A stretch of DNA of 64,000 bases from Blattabacterium cuenoti. GTDB lineage: Bacteria > Bacteroidota > Bacteroidia > Flavobacteriales > Blattabacteriaceae. The notes beneath the pieces were generated by a model. That model was not told where the DNA came from. It did no database searches and worked only from the letters and a program-made list of their open reading frames with translations. The DNA lies in the NCBI RefSeq assembly GCF_014252375.1, contig NZ_CP059221.1, positions 1-64,000 of the forward strand. The letters run 5' to 3'. Within the stretch, counting starts at the first letter, position 1. The number at the start of each line of letters is the position of its first letter. Shown here piece after piece: positions 8,847 through 17,081 of the stretch. The position numbers and the translations under genes were made by a program.

Positions 8847-10479
8847 AAAAAACTTCATATAAGTTATAAAGAATAATATTAATAATTATTAAAAAGCATA
8901 TTCTATATAAAAAATCTCCATGTTTTGTATAAAAAGTTTTTTTTGAATTAGAATATATTTTATTTTTTAAAATACCTTCTTTTCCATAATCTATTTTAGA
9001 AATTATATTTCCTGTATAATCAATAAAACAAGAAATTCCAGTATTAGCTGATCTAGCTATATATTTTCTATTTTCAATAGCTCTCAAACGTGCATAATAT
9101 AAATGTTGTTTACAACCCTGTGAATTACCCCACCATCCGTCATTAGTAATAACTACCATTATATTTGCATTTTTTTTAAAAAATTTAGAAACATATTCTC
9201 CAAAAACAGATTCATAACAAATTATAGGAGCTATATTTATTTTTGAATCATAATTATTAAATACAAAAGAATTATTTTGTTTTCCTAATTCTATTACTCC
9301 TCCACCAAAGTTTAGTAATATGTTTCCTATTATTGGATATAATATTTTTTTATATGGAAAAGACTCAACAGCTGGAACTAATTTAGATTTATGATGATAT
9401 AAAAGATTTTTATCTGTAGATCTTATTTGAACAACTGAATTAAAAACATCAATCCATAAATTATTTTTTTTTAAAAATGGTTTAGAAGTCTCACTTTTAT
9501 TTTTATTATTATAGATTGTTAATAATTCTAATCCAACTATAAATGTTGTATATGGGGATTTAATCTTGAAATAATTTATAAAGTTAGAAATTATTTCATT
9601 TTTTTTTAAATTATTAGTTATTGTCTTATTTTCATTACCAGGAAATGAAGTTTCAGGAGCTACAATTAACATAGATTTTTTTAAAAAATCTATATTCATT
9701 AATTTTTTAAATTTAATAATTAACTCTTTATTTGATAATTTGTATTTTTGGTTATATGAATCAATGTTAGGTTGTAATATTAATGTTTCAATACATTTAT
9801 CATTTTTTATTTTTTTACAATTAAAATAAATAATATTTGATATAAAAATCATACAAAATATTATTGATATATTAATAAATAAATTTCTGTATAAAGAAAT
9901 TAAATTATTATTTTGTTTATATTCAATAATTGAATTTATAATTCCAATATTTACAATCCATATCCATATAGTCCCACCTAACACTCCAGTATATTCATAC
10001 CATTGAATCCATTCAATACGATTTGAAAATCCATTCCCTAAATTAAGCCATGGCCATGATAATTCCCATTCTAAATGCATTTTTTCAAATAATATCCAAA
10101 AACATATTAAAAATATATATCCTAATTTAGGTAAATCTGTATTTTTTTTAAAAAATGAGTAAGTTGTAAATACAACAGACATCATTATAGAATTTATAGT
10201 TACAGGAATTAGATACGCTTCTATAGCAAAACTACCATCAGATCTTTTTGCATAATGTAACCACCATGTAGAAATAGAATTCCAAATTAAAAAAGAAGTA
10301 AAAGAAAAAAATAATATATAAAAATAACTCTTTTTATTTAAAAATTCTTCCAAATATAATAATGGAACAAATGCTACAAATAAATAAATAGGATCACCAT
10401 TGGTTGGCCAACCTATACTTAATAAAAGTCCAGAAAATATACTATATAAAAAAGATTGAGTTTTACTTATTTTTATAAT
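8830..10479 (-). CDS. lnt: Apolipoprotein N-acyltransferase (start codon non-standard)
   Basis: Inner-membrane enzyme that adds the third acyl chain to lipoproteins. The nitrilase-like domain is clear: catalytic Glu276 in APETSFPG, the Lys of KSKLVP, Cys421 in IICYESVFGE, and NDGWWG (numbering from the start used here). The first ATG/GTG/TTG-type start is TTG at 10353, but the frame stays open upstream to a stop at 10486-10488. The upstream codons encode a good Lnt N-terminus: hydrophobic SGLLLSIGWP, then NGDPIYLFVAFVPLLYLEE, matching the first transmembrane region of the family. No ATG, GTG or TTG lies in frame there. I therefore place the start at ATT 10479 (549 residues); ATA at 10476 or 10470 are alternatives. 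If TTG 10353 were used, the 507-residue product would lack TM1. It lies 12 nt after the tmRNA 3' end. Confidence 0.88.
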   Translation of the reverse strand: MIKISKTQSFLYSIFSGLLLSIGWPTNGDPIYLFVAFVPLLYLEEFLNKKSYFYILFFSFTSFLIWNSISTWWLHYAKRSDGSFAIEAYLIPVTINSIMMSVVFTTYSFFKKNTDLPKLGYIFLICFWILFEKMHLEWELSWPWLNLGNGFSNRIEWIQWYEYTGVLGGTIWIWIVNIGIINSIIEYKQNNNLISLYRNLFINISIIFCMIFISNIIYFNCKKIKNDKCIETLILQPNIDSYNQKYKLSNKELIIKFKKLMNIDFLKKSMLIVAPETSFPGNENKTITNNLKKNEIISNFINYFKIKSPYTTFIVGLELLTIYNNKNKSETSKPFLKKNNLWIDVFNSVVQIRSTDKNLLYHHKSKLVPAVESFPYKKILYPIIGNILLNFGGGVIELGKQNNSFVFNNYDSKINIAPIICYESVFGEYVSKFFKKNANIMVVITNDGWWGNSQGCKQHLYYARLRAIENRKYIARSANTGISCFIDYTGNIISKIDYGKEGILKNKIYSNSKKTFYTKHGDFLYRICFLIIINIILYNLYEVFFKKLF

Positions 10480-10491
10480 TTTTTTTTAAAA

Positions 10492-10896
10492 TGGAGTTGG
10501 CGGGATTCGAACCCGCGTCCAAACAAGTAAAATAAAAGCTTTCTACATATTTATCCAAAAAAAATTTTTCAATTTATATTCAGTTTTTGGAATCAAAAAT
10601 ATAAATCTACTATTCAAAATTAATCTAAAGAAAATTTAAGAATAATCAATTTTCTTAGTTCCTTATTTTTATTAAGTACCTTCATAATACAAAAATCATA
10701 AGGAAAAAATTTTTGTGAAGATATTTTGCTATCATTAATATGATTATAGCTACTTATTAAAATAAGTTAAGCAGCAAAAGCGTATTCTTTTTCGCCGTTT
10801 ATATTTTGTAATAAATTTTTTACGTGAATTTTATTACAGTTACACGATATGCTTACTTTTATTAAATCATGATGTCAATTACCATATAACAACCCC
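10492..10896 (-). ncRNA. ssrA: tmRNA (transfer-messenger RNA)
   Basis: Trans-translation RNA that rescues stalled ribosomes and tags their products for ClpP-type proteases. The tRNA-like ends pair as an acceptor stem: 5' GGGGUUG (10896-10890) with CAACUCC, discriminator A at 10492; CCA is not encoded. The T arm GCGGGTTCGAATCCCGC is present at 10496-10512. The tag reading frame at 10796-10767 encodes GEKEYAFAA then TAA. The gene is one-piece, about 405 nt. Its likely partners in this window are ClpP and the ClpC-like ATPase. It is followed within 12 nt by lnt on the same strand. Confidence 0.95.
10767..10796 (-). other. tmRNA proteolysis tag reading frame
   Basis: Reads GGC GAA AAA GAA TAC GCT TTT GCT GCT TAA, i.e. 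GEKEYAFAA. The Gly resume codon is inferred from Bacteroidota tags that start with GE. The ending YAFAA, with Phe in place of the usual Leu of YALAA, keeps the hydrophobic-Ala-Ala degron. Confidence 0.85.
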
Positions 10897-10909
10897 CTTA
10901 ATTTTATTA

Positions 10910-10916
10910 CAATATA
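10910..10916 (-). promoter_or_regulatory. Weak candidate promoter element for tmRNA
   Basis: On the minus strand this is TATATTG, one T short of TAnnTTTG, 13 nt upstream of the mature 5' end. The same heptamer precedes the tRNA cluster at 28417. No -33 TTG is visible. Confidence 0.22.
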
Positions 10917-10958
10917 AAAAAATTTTTTTTAATTTAAATAAAATTTCTTAATTTTTTT

Positions 10959-12191
10959 TTATCTAAAACTAGATTGATTGTATGCGTCAATTCTAATAAA
11001 TAAAAATGTTAATATAGTAAAAGATAAAAAAGATGAGCCACCGTAACTAAAAAATGGTAATACAATTCCAATCGTAGGTAATAACCCCATAACCATACCT
11101 AAATTAATAAAAAAATGAATAAAAATAATATTTCCAACTGAATAACCTAAAACTCTTCCAAAATAATCTTTTTGTCTTTCTGATAAAAAATATATTCTAC
11201 CTATAAATAATAAATAAAATATTATCAATATTGTACTTCCAATAAATCCCCATTCTTCTCCTACTGTACAAAAAATATAATCAGTATGTTGCTCTGGAAC
11301 AAACTTACCTTTTGTTATTGTTCCTTTATGAAATCCTTTTCCAAATATATTTCCAGATCCAATAGCAGTTTTTGAAAATAATAAGTTATATCCTATATTA
11401 TCTCTATATTTTTTGTCAAATTCATTTTGAAATAAAATGTTAATTCTATCTTTATGATGTGGTTTTAAAAGTTTTTTAAAAAAAAATGGAGAGAAAATAG
11501 ATAAAAAAGAAAATAACAAAAATAGAAAAATATTTTTATATATTTTTCTATTCTTAAAGAATAAGATAATAAAAATTATTAATAAAAATGGAATAATAAA
11601 ATAATATGGAACAATTAATGAAAGTAAAAATAATAATATAGAAAATATACAATAAAATATAAAAATAAGAGAAAGTCCTTCTCTATATAAAGTTAAAAAA
11701 AAAGAAGAAAAAATTATTGATGATCCTGGATCAGGTTGTATAAATATTAATATAGATGGAACTATTAATATTAACATAATTAAAAAAAATATTTTTTTAT
11801 TATTTATGTTATATTTTTTTAATAAATAAGCAATAATTAAAGAAGTTGATATTTTAGATAATTCAGATGGCTGAAAATTAATGTTTCCTATAACATACCA
11901 TGATTTTGATCCATTTATGTCTTTTCCAAAAAAAAATACACCTATTAAAAGAGATAATGTAATTATGAAAAAAAATGGAGAAAAATTTATATAATGAATA
12001 GGTTTAAATATAAAAATTATAAATATTGATATAAAACTAAAAATAATCCAAATTAATTGTTTTTCAGCTTTTTCATTAGATACAGAATATAAATTTATAT
12101 AACCAAAAATAGTTATAAAAAAATAAATAATTATAATTTTCCAATCTATAATATAATTTCTATTTCTTCTTATTATTGGTATTTCTTGCAT
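10959..12191 (-). CDS. rodA: Rod-shape peptidoglycan polymerase RodA (SEDS family)
   Basis: RodA polymerises lipid II glycan strands during cell elongation and works as a pair with PBP2. The 410-residue protein has about ten hydrophobic segments. SEDS hallmarks include the QPSELSKI segment near 106-113, QPDPGSS near 150, the large periplasmic loop with GKGFHKGT and FVPEQHTDYIF around 285-305, and the C-terminal PFFSYGGSSF motif near 378-388. It is the last gene of the minus-strand order mreB-mreC-mreD-mrdA-rodA, two bases after mrdA, so co-transcription is very likely. The spacer to the tmRNA (10897-10958) holds only AT-rich DNA. Confidence 0.95.
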   Translation of the reverse strand: MQEIPIIRRNRNYIIDWKIIIIYFFITIFGYINLYSVSNEKAEKQLIWIIFSFISIFIIFIFKPIHYINFSPFFFIITLSLLIGVFFFGKDINGSKSWYVIGNINFQPSELSKISTSLIIAYLLKKYNINNKKIFFLIMLILIVPSILIFIQPDPGSSIIFSSFFLTLYREGLSLIFIFYCIFSILLFLLSLIVPYYFIIPFLLIIFIILFFKNRKIYKNIFLFLLFSFLSIFSPFFFKKLLKPHHKDRINILFQNEFDKKYRDNIGYNLLFSKTAIGSGNIFGKGFHKGTITKGKFVPEQHTDYIFCTVGEEWGFIGSTILIIFYLLFIGRIYFLSERQKDYFGRVLGYSVGNIIFIHFFINLGMVMGLLPTIGIVLPFFSYGGSSFLSFTILTFLFIRIDAYNQSSFR

Positions 12192-12193
12192 CT

Positions 12194-14068
12194 TTATTTT
12201 TTAATTTTTTTTATTTTATAAATAGAATCATAAATTTTTTGTAGATTAGATTTAATTATTCTTTTTTCAATATCTTTTCTATAAATATTATTACTAATAT
12301 ATTTTTCAGCAACAAGACTAGCAATAGGTCCAGCTAAATTAGATCCAAATCCTCCATTTTCTATAATTACAGATACAGCAATTTTAGGATTTTTCACAGG
12401 AGCAAACAATATAAATATAGAATGGTCTGGTAATGATATTATTTTCTTATTAATTTTAATAAAATTTTGAGAAGTACCTGTTTTACCTGCCATTTTTATA
12501 TTAGGACATCGAAAAGATCTTCCAGTTCCAACCATAAAAACTTTTTCCATTCCATCAATAACTACATTAAAATAATTTTTGTTTTTTATTTTTGTTTTTA
12601 ATTTTTTATAAATTATTGATTTTTTATTATTAATATTTTTTATAATATGTGGAATATAGAAATAACCTTTATTAGCAATAATACATGATAAATTTGCTAA
12701 TTGCATTGGAGAAACGTTTACCTCTCCTTGCCCAATACTATTTGATATAATTGTTATAGCATTCCATTTGTTTTTTCCATATTTTTTATCATAAAAATCT
12801 CCAGAAGGTATTAAATTTTTTCTAGATTTATACGATATTAAATCATAAGGAAAATCATAATCGAATCCAAAACTTTTAACAATTTTATTCCATTCATTTA
12901 CACCAACTTTTAAATCTTTTGGATATTTTTCTACAATACGTTTATAAACTTGTGCAAAAAAATTATTACAAGAAATAGCAATAGCTTTTTTAACGTTTAT
13001 TGGAAATCTATGATTTGAACCAGATATACATTTAATTCTTTTTTTTCCATATCTAAATCCATTATGACATATAAAGTTAGTATTTTCATTAATTACTCCC
13101 ATTTGAAGACCTGCTAATTCTATTAATAATTTAAATGTTGATGCTGGAGAATAACGGGCTTGTATAGATCTATCAAATAAAGGATTATTTAAATCATTAA
13201 TCAATCTTTTAAATTCTTTATTACGATTTTTACCAACTAATAAATTAGGATTGCTAATTGGACTAGAAACTAAAGATAATATTTCTCCATTTTTTGGATT
13301 AATAGCTACTACTCCACCTTTTTTATTAACCATAAGGTTTTCTACATATTTTTGTAGATTCCAATTAATAGTTAAAGTTACATCACTTCCACTTATAGCT
13401 TTAATATTATTTTTTTTGTTATTATAACTATCTATAATAGATCCATTTTTATCTCTTAACCAATAATTTATTCCTTTTTTACCTCTTAAAAATTTTTCAC
13501 AAGATTTTTCTATACCTGCCCATCCTATAAAATCACCTAGTTGATAATATTCTGATTCTCTTTTTATATCATTATCTGTAACTTCTCCTATATATCCAAA
13601 TATATTTGTGGAACTTTTTACATTATAATCTCTAATAGATCTCTTTATCCAATCAAAACCTTTAAATTTATATAATTTTTCTTGTATAGAAGCGAATTTT
13701 TCTTTTGAAAGAAAAGGAACAAATACAGACGGTAAATATCTTGAATAAGATTTTGCTTTTTCTAAATTTTGAAAAAAAATATTTTTTTTAATACCTACTA
13801 TATCACAAAATTCTTTAACATTAAAATTTTTTTCTTCCATAAGAATTGGGATAATAACTAATTCATAAATAGATTTATTAAAAACTAGTAATTTATGATT
13901 ACTATCAAAAATAAATCCCCTGTCAGGAATAATTATTTCCTTTTTTATAGAAGTATTCAAGGCATTCAAAATATATTTATCTGTATAAATTTGTATATAA
14001 AACAATCTAGATATAAATATAAAACCTACTATAAATAATAATAAATAAAAATTAAATAATTTTTTCAA
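12194..14068 (-). CDS. mrdA: Penicillin-binding protein 2 (elongation transpeptidase)
   Basis: Cross-links peptidoglycan during elongation, in the periplasm, partnered with RodA. The 624-residue class B PBP has one N-terminal transmembrane helix (about 5-25), a dimerisation/pedestal domain with the conserved IPDRGFIFDSN segment near 48-58, and the transpeptidase domain. Catalytic motifs are intact: Ser310 in STFK, SCNN near 360, and AGKTGTSQ near 530. Length is typical. The 3' end lies two bases before rodA, and the start overlaps the mreD stop by 4 bp, indicating translational coupling within the elongasome operon. Confidence 0.96.
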   Translation of the reverse strand: MKKLFNFYLLLFIVGFIFISRLFYIQIYTDKYILNALNTSIKKEIIIPDRGFIFDSNHKLLVFNKSIYELVIIPILMEEKNFNVKEFCDIVGIKKNIFFQNLEKAKSYSRYLPSVFVPFLSKEKFASIQEKLYKFKGFDWIKRSIRDYNVKSSTNIFGYIGEVTDNDIKRESEYYQLGDFIGWAGIEKSCEKFLRGKKGINYWLRDKNGSIIDSYNNKKNNIKAISGSDVTLTINWNLQKYVENLMVNKKGGVVAINPKNGEILSLVSSPISNPNLLVGKNRNKEFKRLINDLNNPLFDRSIQARYSPASTFKLLIELAGLQMGVINENTNFICHNGFRYGKKRIKCISGSNHRFPINVKKAIAISCNNFFAQVYKRIVEKYPKDLKVGVNEWNKIVKSFGFDYDFPYDLISYKSRKNLIPSGDFYDKKYGKNKWNAITIISNSIGQGEVNVSPMQLANLSCIIANKGYFYIPHIIKNINNKKSIIYKKLKTKIKNKNYFNVVIDGMEKVFMVGTGRSFRCPNIKMAGKTGTSQNFIKINKKIISLPDHSIFILFAPVKNPKIAVSVIIENGGFGSNLAGPIASLVAEKYISNNIYRKDIEKRIIKSNLQKIYDSIYKIKKIKK

Positions 14069-14586
14069 ATTCTAGTTTTTCTAAAATTTCTAAAAGAAAA
14101 GTAGATAATACATAAAATTGTTGTAAAAACACTACTAAATAATGTTTTAAAAAAAATTATTTTATTAATTACAACTGAACCATTTGATAATTCTATAATT
14201 AATAATGATATGTCATGTATTAAAACTAATGAAAAAATATAAAATATCTTTTTAAAAAAAGGTAATTCATAAATTGAAAAATTTTCTTGATTAAAATTAT
14301 TTCCATCAAAAAATTGTAAAAAATTTATTCTTAAAAAAGCACATAAAGTAGTAGAAAAAGCATGTATTCCCCCTGTATTCATAAAACAATCTATAATAAA
14401 ACCAATAAAAAAAGAAAAAAATAAAAAAATATGTTTATTCCATCTATATGGATATATTAATATAAAAATAATATATATATAAGAATATTCTCCTAAAAAT
14501 ATAGGATTATTAAAAATTGATATTTGAACTAAACAAATAAAAGAAATATAAAATGTTGAAACAACGATTTTTTTTATAAAATTCAT
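14065..14586 (-). CDS. mreD: Rod shape-determining protein MreD
   Basis: Small integral membrane protein of the elongasome that supports MreB/MreC. The 173-residue protein is almost entirely hydrophobic with about five predicted membrane helices; a FIIDCFMNTGGIHAFSTT segment (about 62-80) resembles the family's DxxxxxxxG-H core. Sequence similarity in this family is low, so the call leans on size, hydrophobicity and its position exactly between mreC and mrdA. It overlaps mrdA by 4 bp and follows mreC after 3 bp. Confidence 0.88.
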   Translation of the reverse strand: MNFIKKIVVSTFYISFICLVQISIFNNPIFLGEYSYIYIIFILIYPYRWNKHIFLFFSFFIGFIIDCFMNTGGIHAFSTTLCAFLRINFLQFFDGNNFNQENFSIYELPFFKKIFYIFSLVLIHDISLLIIELSNGSVVINKIIFFKTLFSSVFTTILCIIYFSFRNFRKTRI

Positions 14587-14589
14587 CTA

Positions 14590-15414
14590 TTAATTTTCAA
14601 CTTTATTAATATCAACAAATTCTTTTTTAAAAATATTTGTAACAACATATGCATTTCCTATATTAGAAAAATCAGAAAATAATCTTACTTTTATTATAAA
14701 ACTTGCATGTTCATTATCTAATTTATATGATTTTATAATACCAATTGGTATTCCTTCTGGAAAAGTTTCTGATTTTCCATCTGTTTCTATAATATCTCCA
14801 ATATTTATATTGCAATATTTAGGTATGTCATGTAAAATTACATATCTATAGCTAATACCATTCCATATAATGGTTCCAAAGTTTTTATTTTTTTTTATTC
14901 TTGCATTAATTTTAACTCTTAAATTAAGAAGAGATATAGCTGTACTAAAATGTGGAGTAGTTTTAATAATAATTCCAGCAATTCCATTTGATAAAATCAA
15001 TCCCATATCTGCTTTTATACCATCTAAACTTCCTTTATTAATAATCATGTAATTTTCTTGTTTATGAATACTATTACCTATAATTTTTACTGGAGTAAAA
15101 GTATATTCTTGAAGATATTCTATATTTCTTTTTATAAAATTATCAGGTGTTTTTATTATTTTAGAAAAAACACTTTCGTTATGTAATCTACTATTTTCAT
15201 TTAATAAATTTTCATTTTCTTTTTTTAAAAAGAAATAGTTTTGTAATTCATAAATAGTTTTGTAAATATTCCCAACTATAAAATTAGATCCATTACAAAT
15301 AAGTTTTGAATCTGAATTAAAATTTGAAAAAGAAAAAAAAATAGATATAGATTCTAATAAAAAAAATAAAATTAAAAAGCGCCATTTTAATATAAAACAA
15401 AAAAGATCACGCAT
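14590..15414 (-). CDS. mreC: Cell shape-determining protein MreC
   Basis: Periplasmic scaffold that links MreB filaments to PBP2 and RodA. The 274-residue protein has one N-terminal membrane helix (about 12-30), a coiled-coil-like segment (about 55-85, rich in E, N, L and K), and the MreC beta domain with PVKIIGNSIHKQENYMIINKG-type and GIAGIIIKTTPHFSTAISLL-type strands around 110-165. Length is normal for Bacteroidota. It lies 10 bp downstream of mreB and 3 bp upstream of mreD, inside the elongasome operon. Confidence 0.93.
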   Translation of the reverse strand: MRDLFCFILKWRFLILFFLLESISIFFSFSNFNSDSKLICNGSNFIVGNIYKTIYELQNYFFLKKENENLLNENSRLHNESVFSKIIKTPDNFIKRNIEYLQEYTFTPVKIIGNSIHKQENYMIINKGSLDGIKADMGLILSNGIAGIIIKTTPHFSTAISLLNLRVKINARIKKNKNFGTIIWNGISYRYVILHDIPKYCNINIGDIIETDGKSETFPEGIPIGIIKSYKLDNEHASFIIKVRLFSDFSNIGNAYVVTNIFKKEFVDINKVEN

Positions 15415-15424
15415 TTTTTTCCAT

Positions 15425-16465
15425 TTACTTCGTTAAAAACGTAAATTTACCAATATTATTTAAAGCAACACCTGTTCCTTTTACTACTGCTCTAAGTGGA
15501 TCATCCACTAAAAAAACAGACAGACCTGTTTTTTTAGAAATTCTTTTATCTAATCCTCTCAAAAGTGATCCACCACCAGCCATATAAATTCCAGTTTTAT
15601 ATATATCTGCTGCTAATTCTGGTGGGGTTTTTGATAAAGTTTCCATTACAGCATCTTCTATTCTTAGAATTGATTTATCAAGAGCAGGTATTGTTTCTTT
15701 ATAAGAAAGATTCATTTCTTTAGGTTTACCAGTAGGTAGATCTCTTCCTCTTATATGAATATCTTCTGGAATAGGATCTATTGACTCCATAGCTGCACCT
15801 ATTTCTATTTTAATTTTTTCAGCCGTTCTTTCTCCTATATATAAATTATATTTACTTCTAAGAAAATATGAAATATCATTAGTAAATACGTCACCAGCTA
15901 TTTTTATAGACTTTTGACAAACAATACCTCCAAGTGCAATAACACCACACTCTGTAGTACCTCCACCTATATCAATAATCATATTACCTTCAGCTTTAGT
16001 TACTGATATTCCAGAACCAATAGCTGCTGCCATCGGTTCTTCTATCAAGTAAACTTCCTTAGCATTTAAATGTTGAGCAGAATCTTTTACTGCTCTTTTT
16101 TCTACTTCTGTTATCCCTGAAGGTATGCATATAACCATTGTTAATGATGGAGTGAATATTTTACTATTAATACCAGGTATTTTTTTTATGAATTCTTTTA
16201 TCATAAGTTCTGCAATTTGATAATCAGCAATAACCCCATCTTTTAATGGTTTATATATTTTTATACTTTCATGTGTTTTCCCTTGCATTTGTTTAGCTTC
16301 TTCCCCAACTGCTAAAACTTTTTTATTTCTTAGATCTATAGCAATTATAGAAGGAAGATCTACCACTACCTTACTGTCATGCATAATAAGAGTATTTGCT
16401 GTTCCTAAATCTATAGCTATCCCTTGAGTAAAGAGATTCTTCATAAAATTGACTACTAATCCCAT
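15425..16465 (-). CDS. mreB: Actin-like rod shape protein MreB
   Basis: Bacterial actin homologue that forms membrane-bound filaments orienting cell-wall synthesis. The 346-residue protein has the nucleotide-binding motifs AIDLGTANT near 17-25 (phosphate 1) and DIGGGTTE near 164-171 (phosphate 2), the EEPMAAAIGSG segment near 142, and the C-terminal adenosine motif YMAGGGSLLRGL near 300. It opens with a short amphipathic MGLVVNFMKNLF stretch. A second in-frame ATG eight codons in would also leave a functional protein. It heads the mre-rod operon; the 88-bp spacer to divergent folK must hold its promoter, but I could not identify one with confidence. Confidence 0.97.
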   Translation of the reverse strand: MGLVVNFMKNLFTQGIAIDLGTANTLIMHDSKVVVDLPSIIAIDLRNKKVLAVGEEAKQMQGKTHESIKIYKPLKDGVIADYQIAELMIKEFIKKIPGINSKIFTPSLTMVICIPSGITEVEKRAVKDSAQHLNAKEVYLIEEPMAAAIGSGISVTKAEGNMIIDIGGGTTECGVIALGGIVCQKSIKIAGDVFTNDISYFLRSKYNLYIGERTAEKIKIEIGAAMESIDPIPEDIHIRGRDLPTGKPKEMNLSYKETIPALDKSILRIEDAVMETLSKTPPELAADIYKTGIYMAGGGSLLRGLDKRISKKTGLSVFLVDDPLRAVVKGTGVALNNIGKFTFLTK

Positions 16466-16553
16466 TAATATTTTTTTTTATGAAAATATCTACCTAATTT
16501 AAACAAAAATTATACTTTTTCAGTAAATTATATACTAATAATTTTTTCTTTGT

Positions 16554-17075
16554 ATGTTAAAAGAACATGATATATTCTTGTTAATAGGAGGAAACCAAGG
16601 AAATAGAAAAAAATATTTAGATGAATCATCTATTTTAATAGATAAAAAAATTGGAAAAATAATAAAAAAATCTTCTTTTTTTAAAAGTGAAGGATGGAAA
16701 ATGAAAAAAAACACTCCATATTTTTTAAATCAAATTATAAATATAAAAACTTTTTGTTCTCCTATTTCTTTGATGGATAAAATAAAAAAAATAGAAAATT
16801 CTATAGAAAAAAAAAGTGAAATAATAACTTATAAAAATAAAAGAATTTATAAAAATAGAAAAATAGATATAGATATTTTATTCTATGATCAATTAATTAT
16901 ATATACATCAAACTTAAATCTAATTATACCACATTATCTATTTCATTTAAGGAAATTTATTTTAATTCCTATGTGCGAAATTAATCCAAATAAATTACAT
17001 CCTGTATTTAAAATGACAATTCTAGAAATATTAGGATCATGTTCTGATAATTCCATAGTAAAAAAATTTTTATAA
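16554..17075 (+). CDS. folK: HPPK, 6-hydroxymethyl-dihydropterin pyrophosphokinase
   Basis: Transfers pyrophosphate from ATP to 6-hydroxymethyl-7,8-dihydropterin in folate biosynthesis. The 173-residue protein shows the family signatures LIGGNQGNRKKYL near 10-22, SSFFKSEGW near 42-50, FLNQIINIKT near 60-69 and the metal/ATP-binding KIDIDILFYD near 101-110, plus the HYLFHLRKFILIPMCEI segment near 125-143. Length is normal. It reads divergently from mreB and is followed 7 bp later by the OstA-like gene. Its presence suggests at least part of folate synthesis is kept to support the glycine cleavage pathway. Confidence 0.93.
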   Translation: MLKEHDIFLLIGGNQGNRKKYLDESSILIDKKIGKIIKKSSFFKSEGWKMKKNTPYFLNQIINIKTFCSPISLMDKIKKIENSIEKKSEIITYKNKRIYKNRKIDIDILFYDQLIIYTSNLNLIIPHYLFHLRKFILIPMCEINPNKLHPVFKMTILEILGSCSDNSIVKKFL

Positions 17076-17081
17076 AAAATA

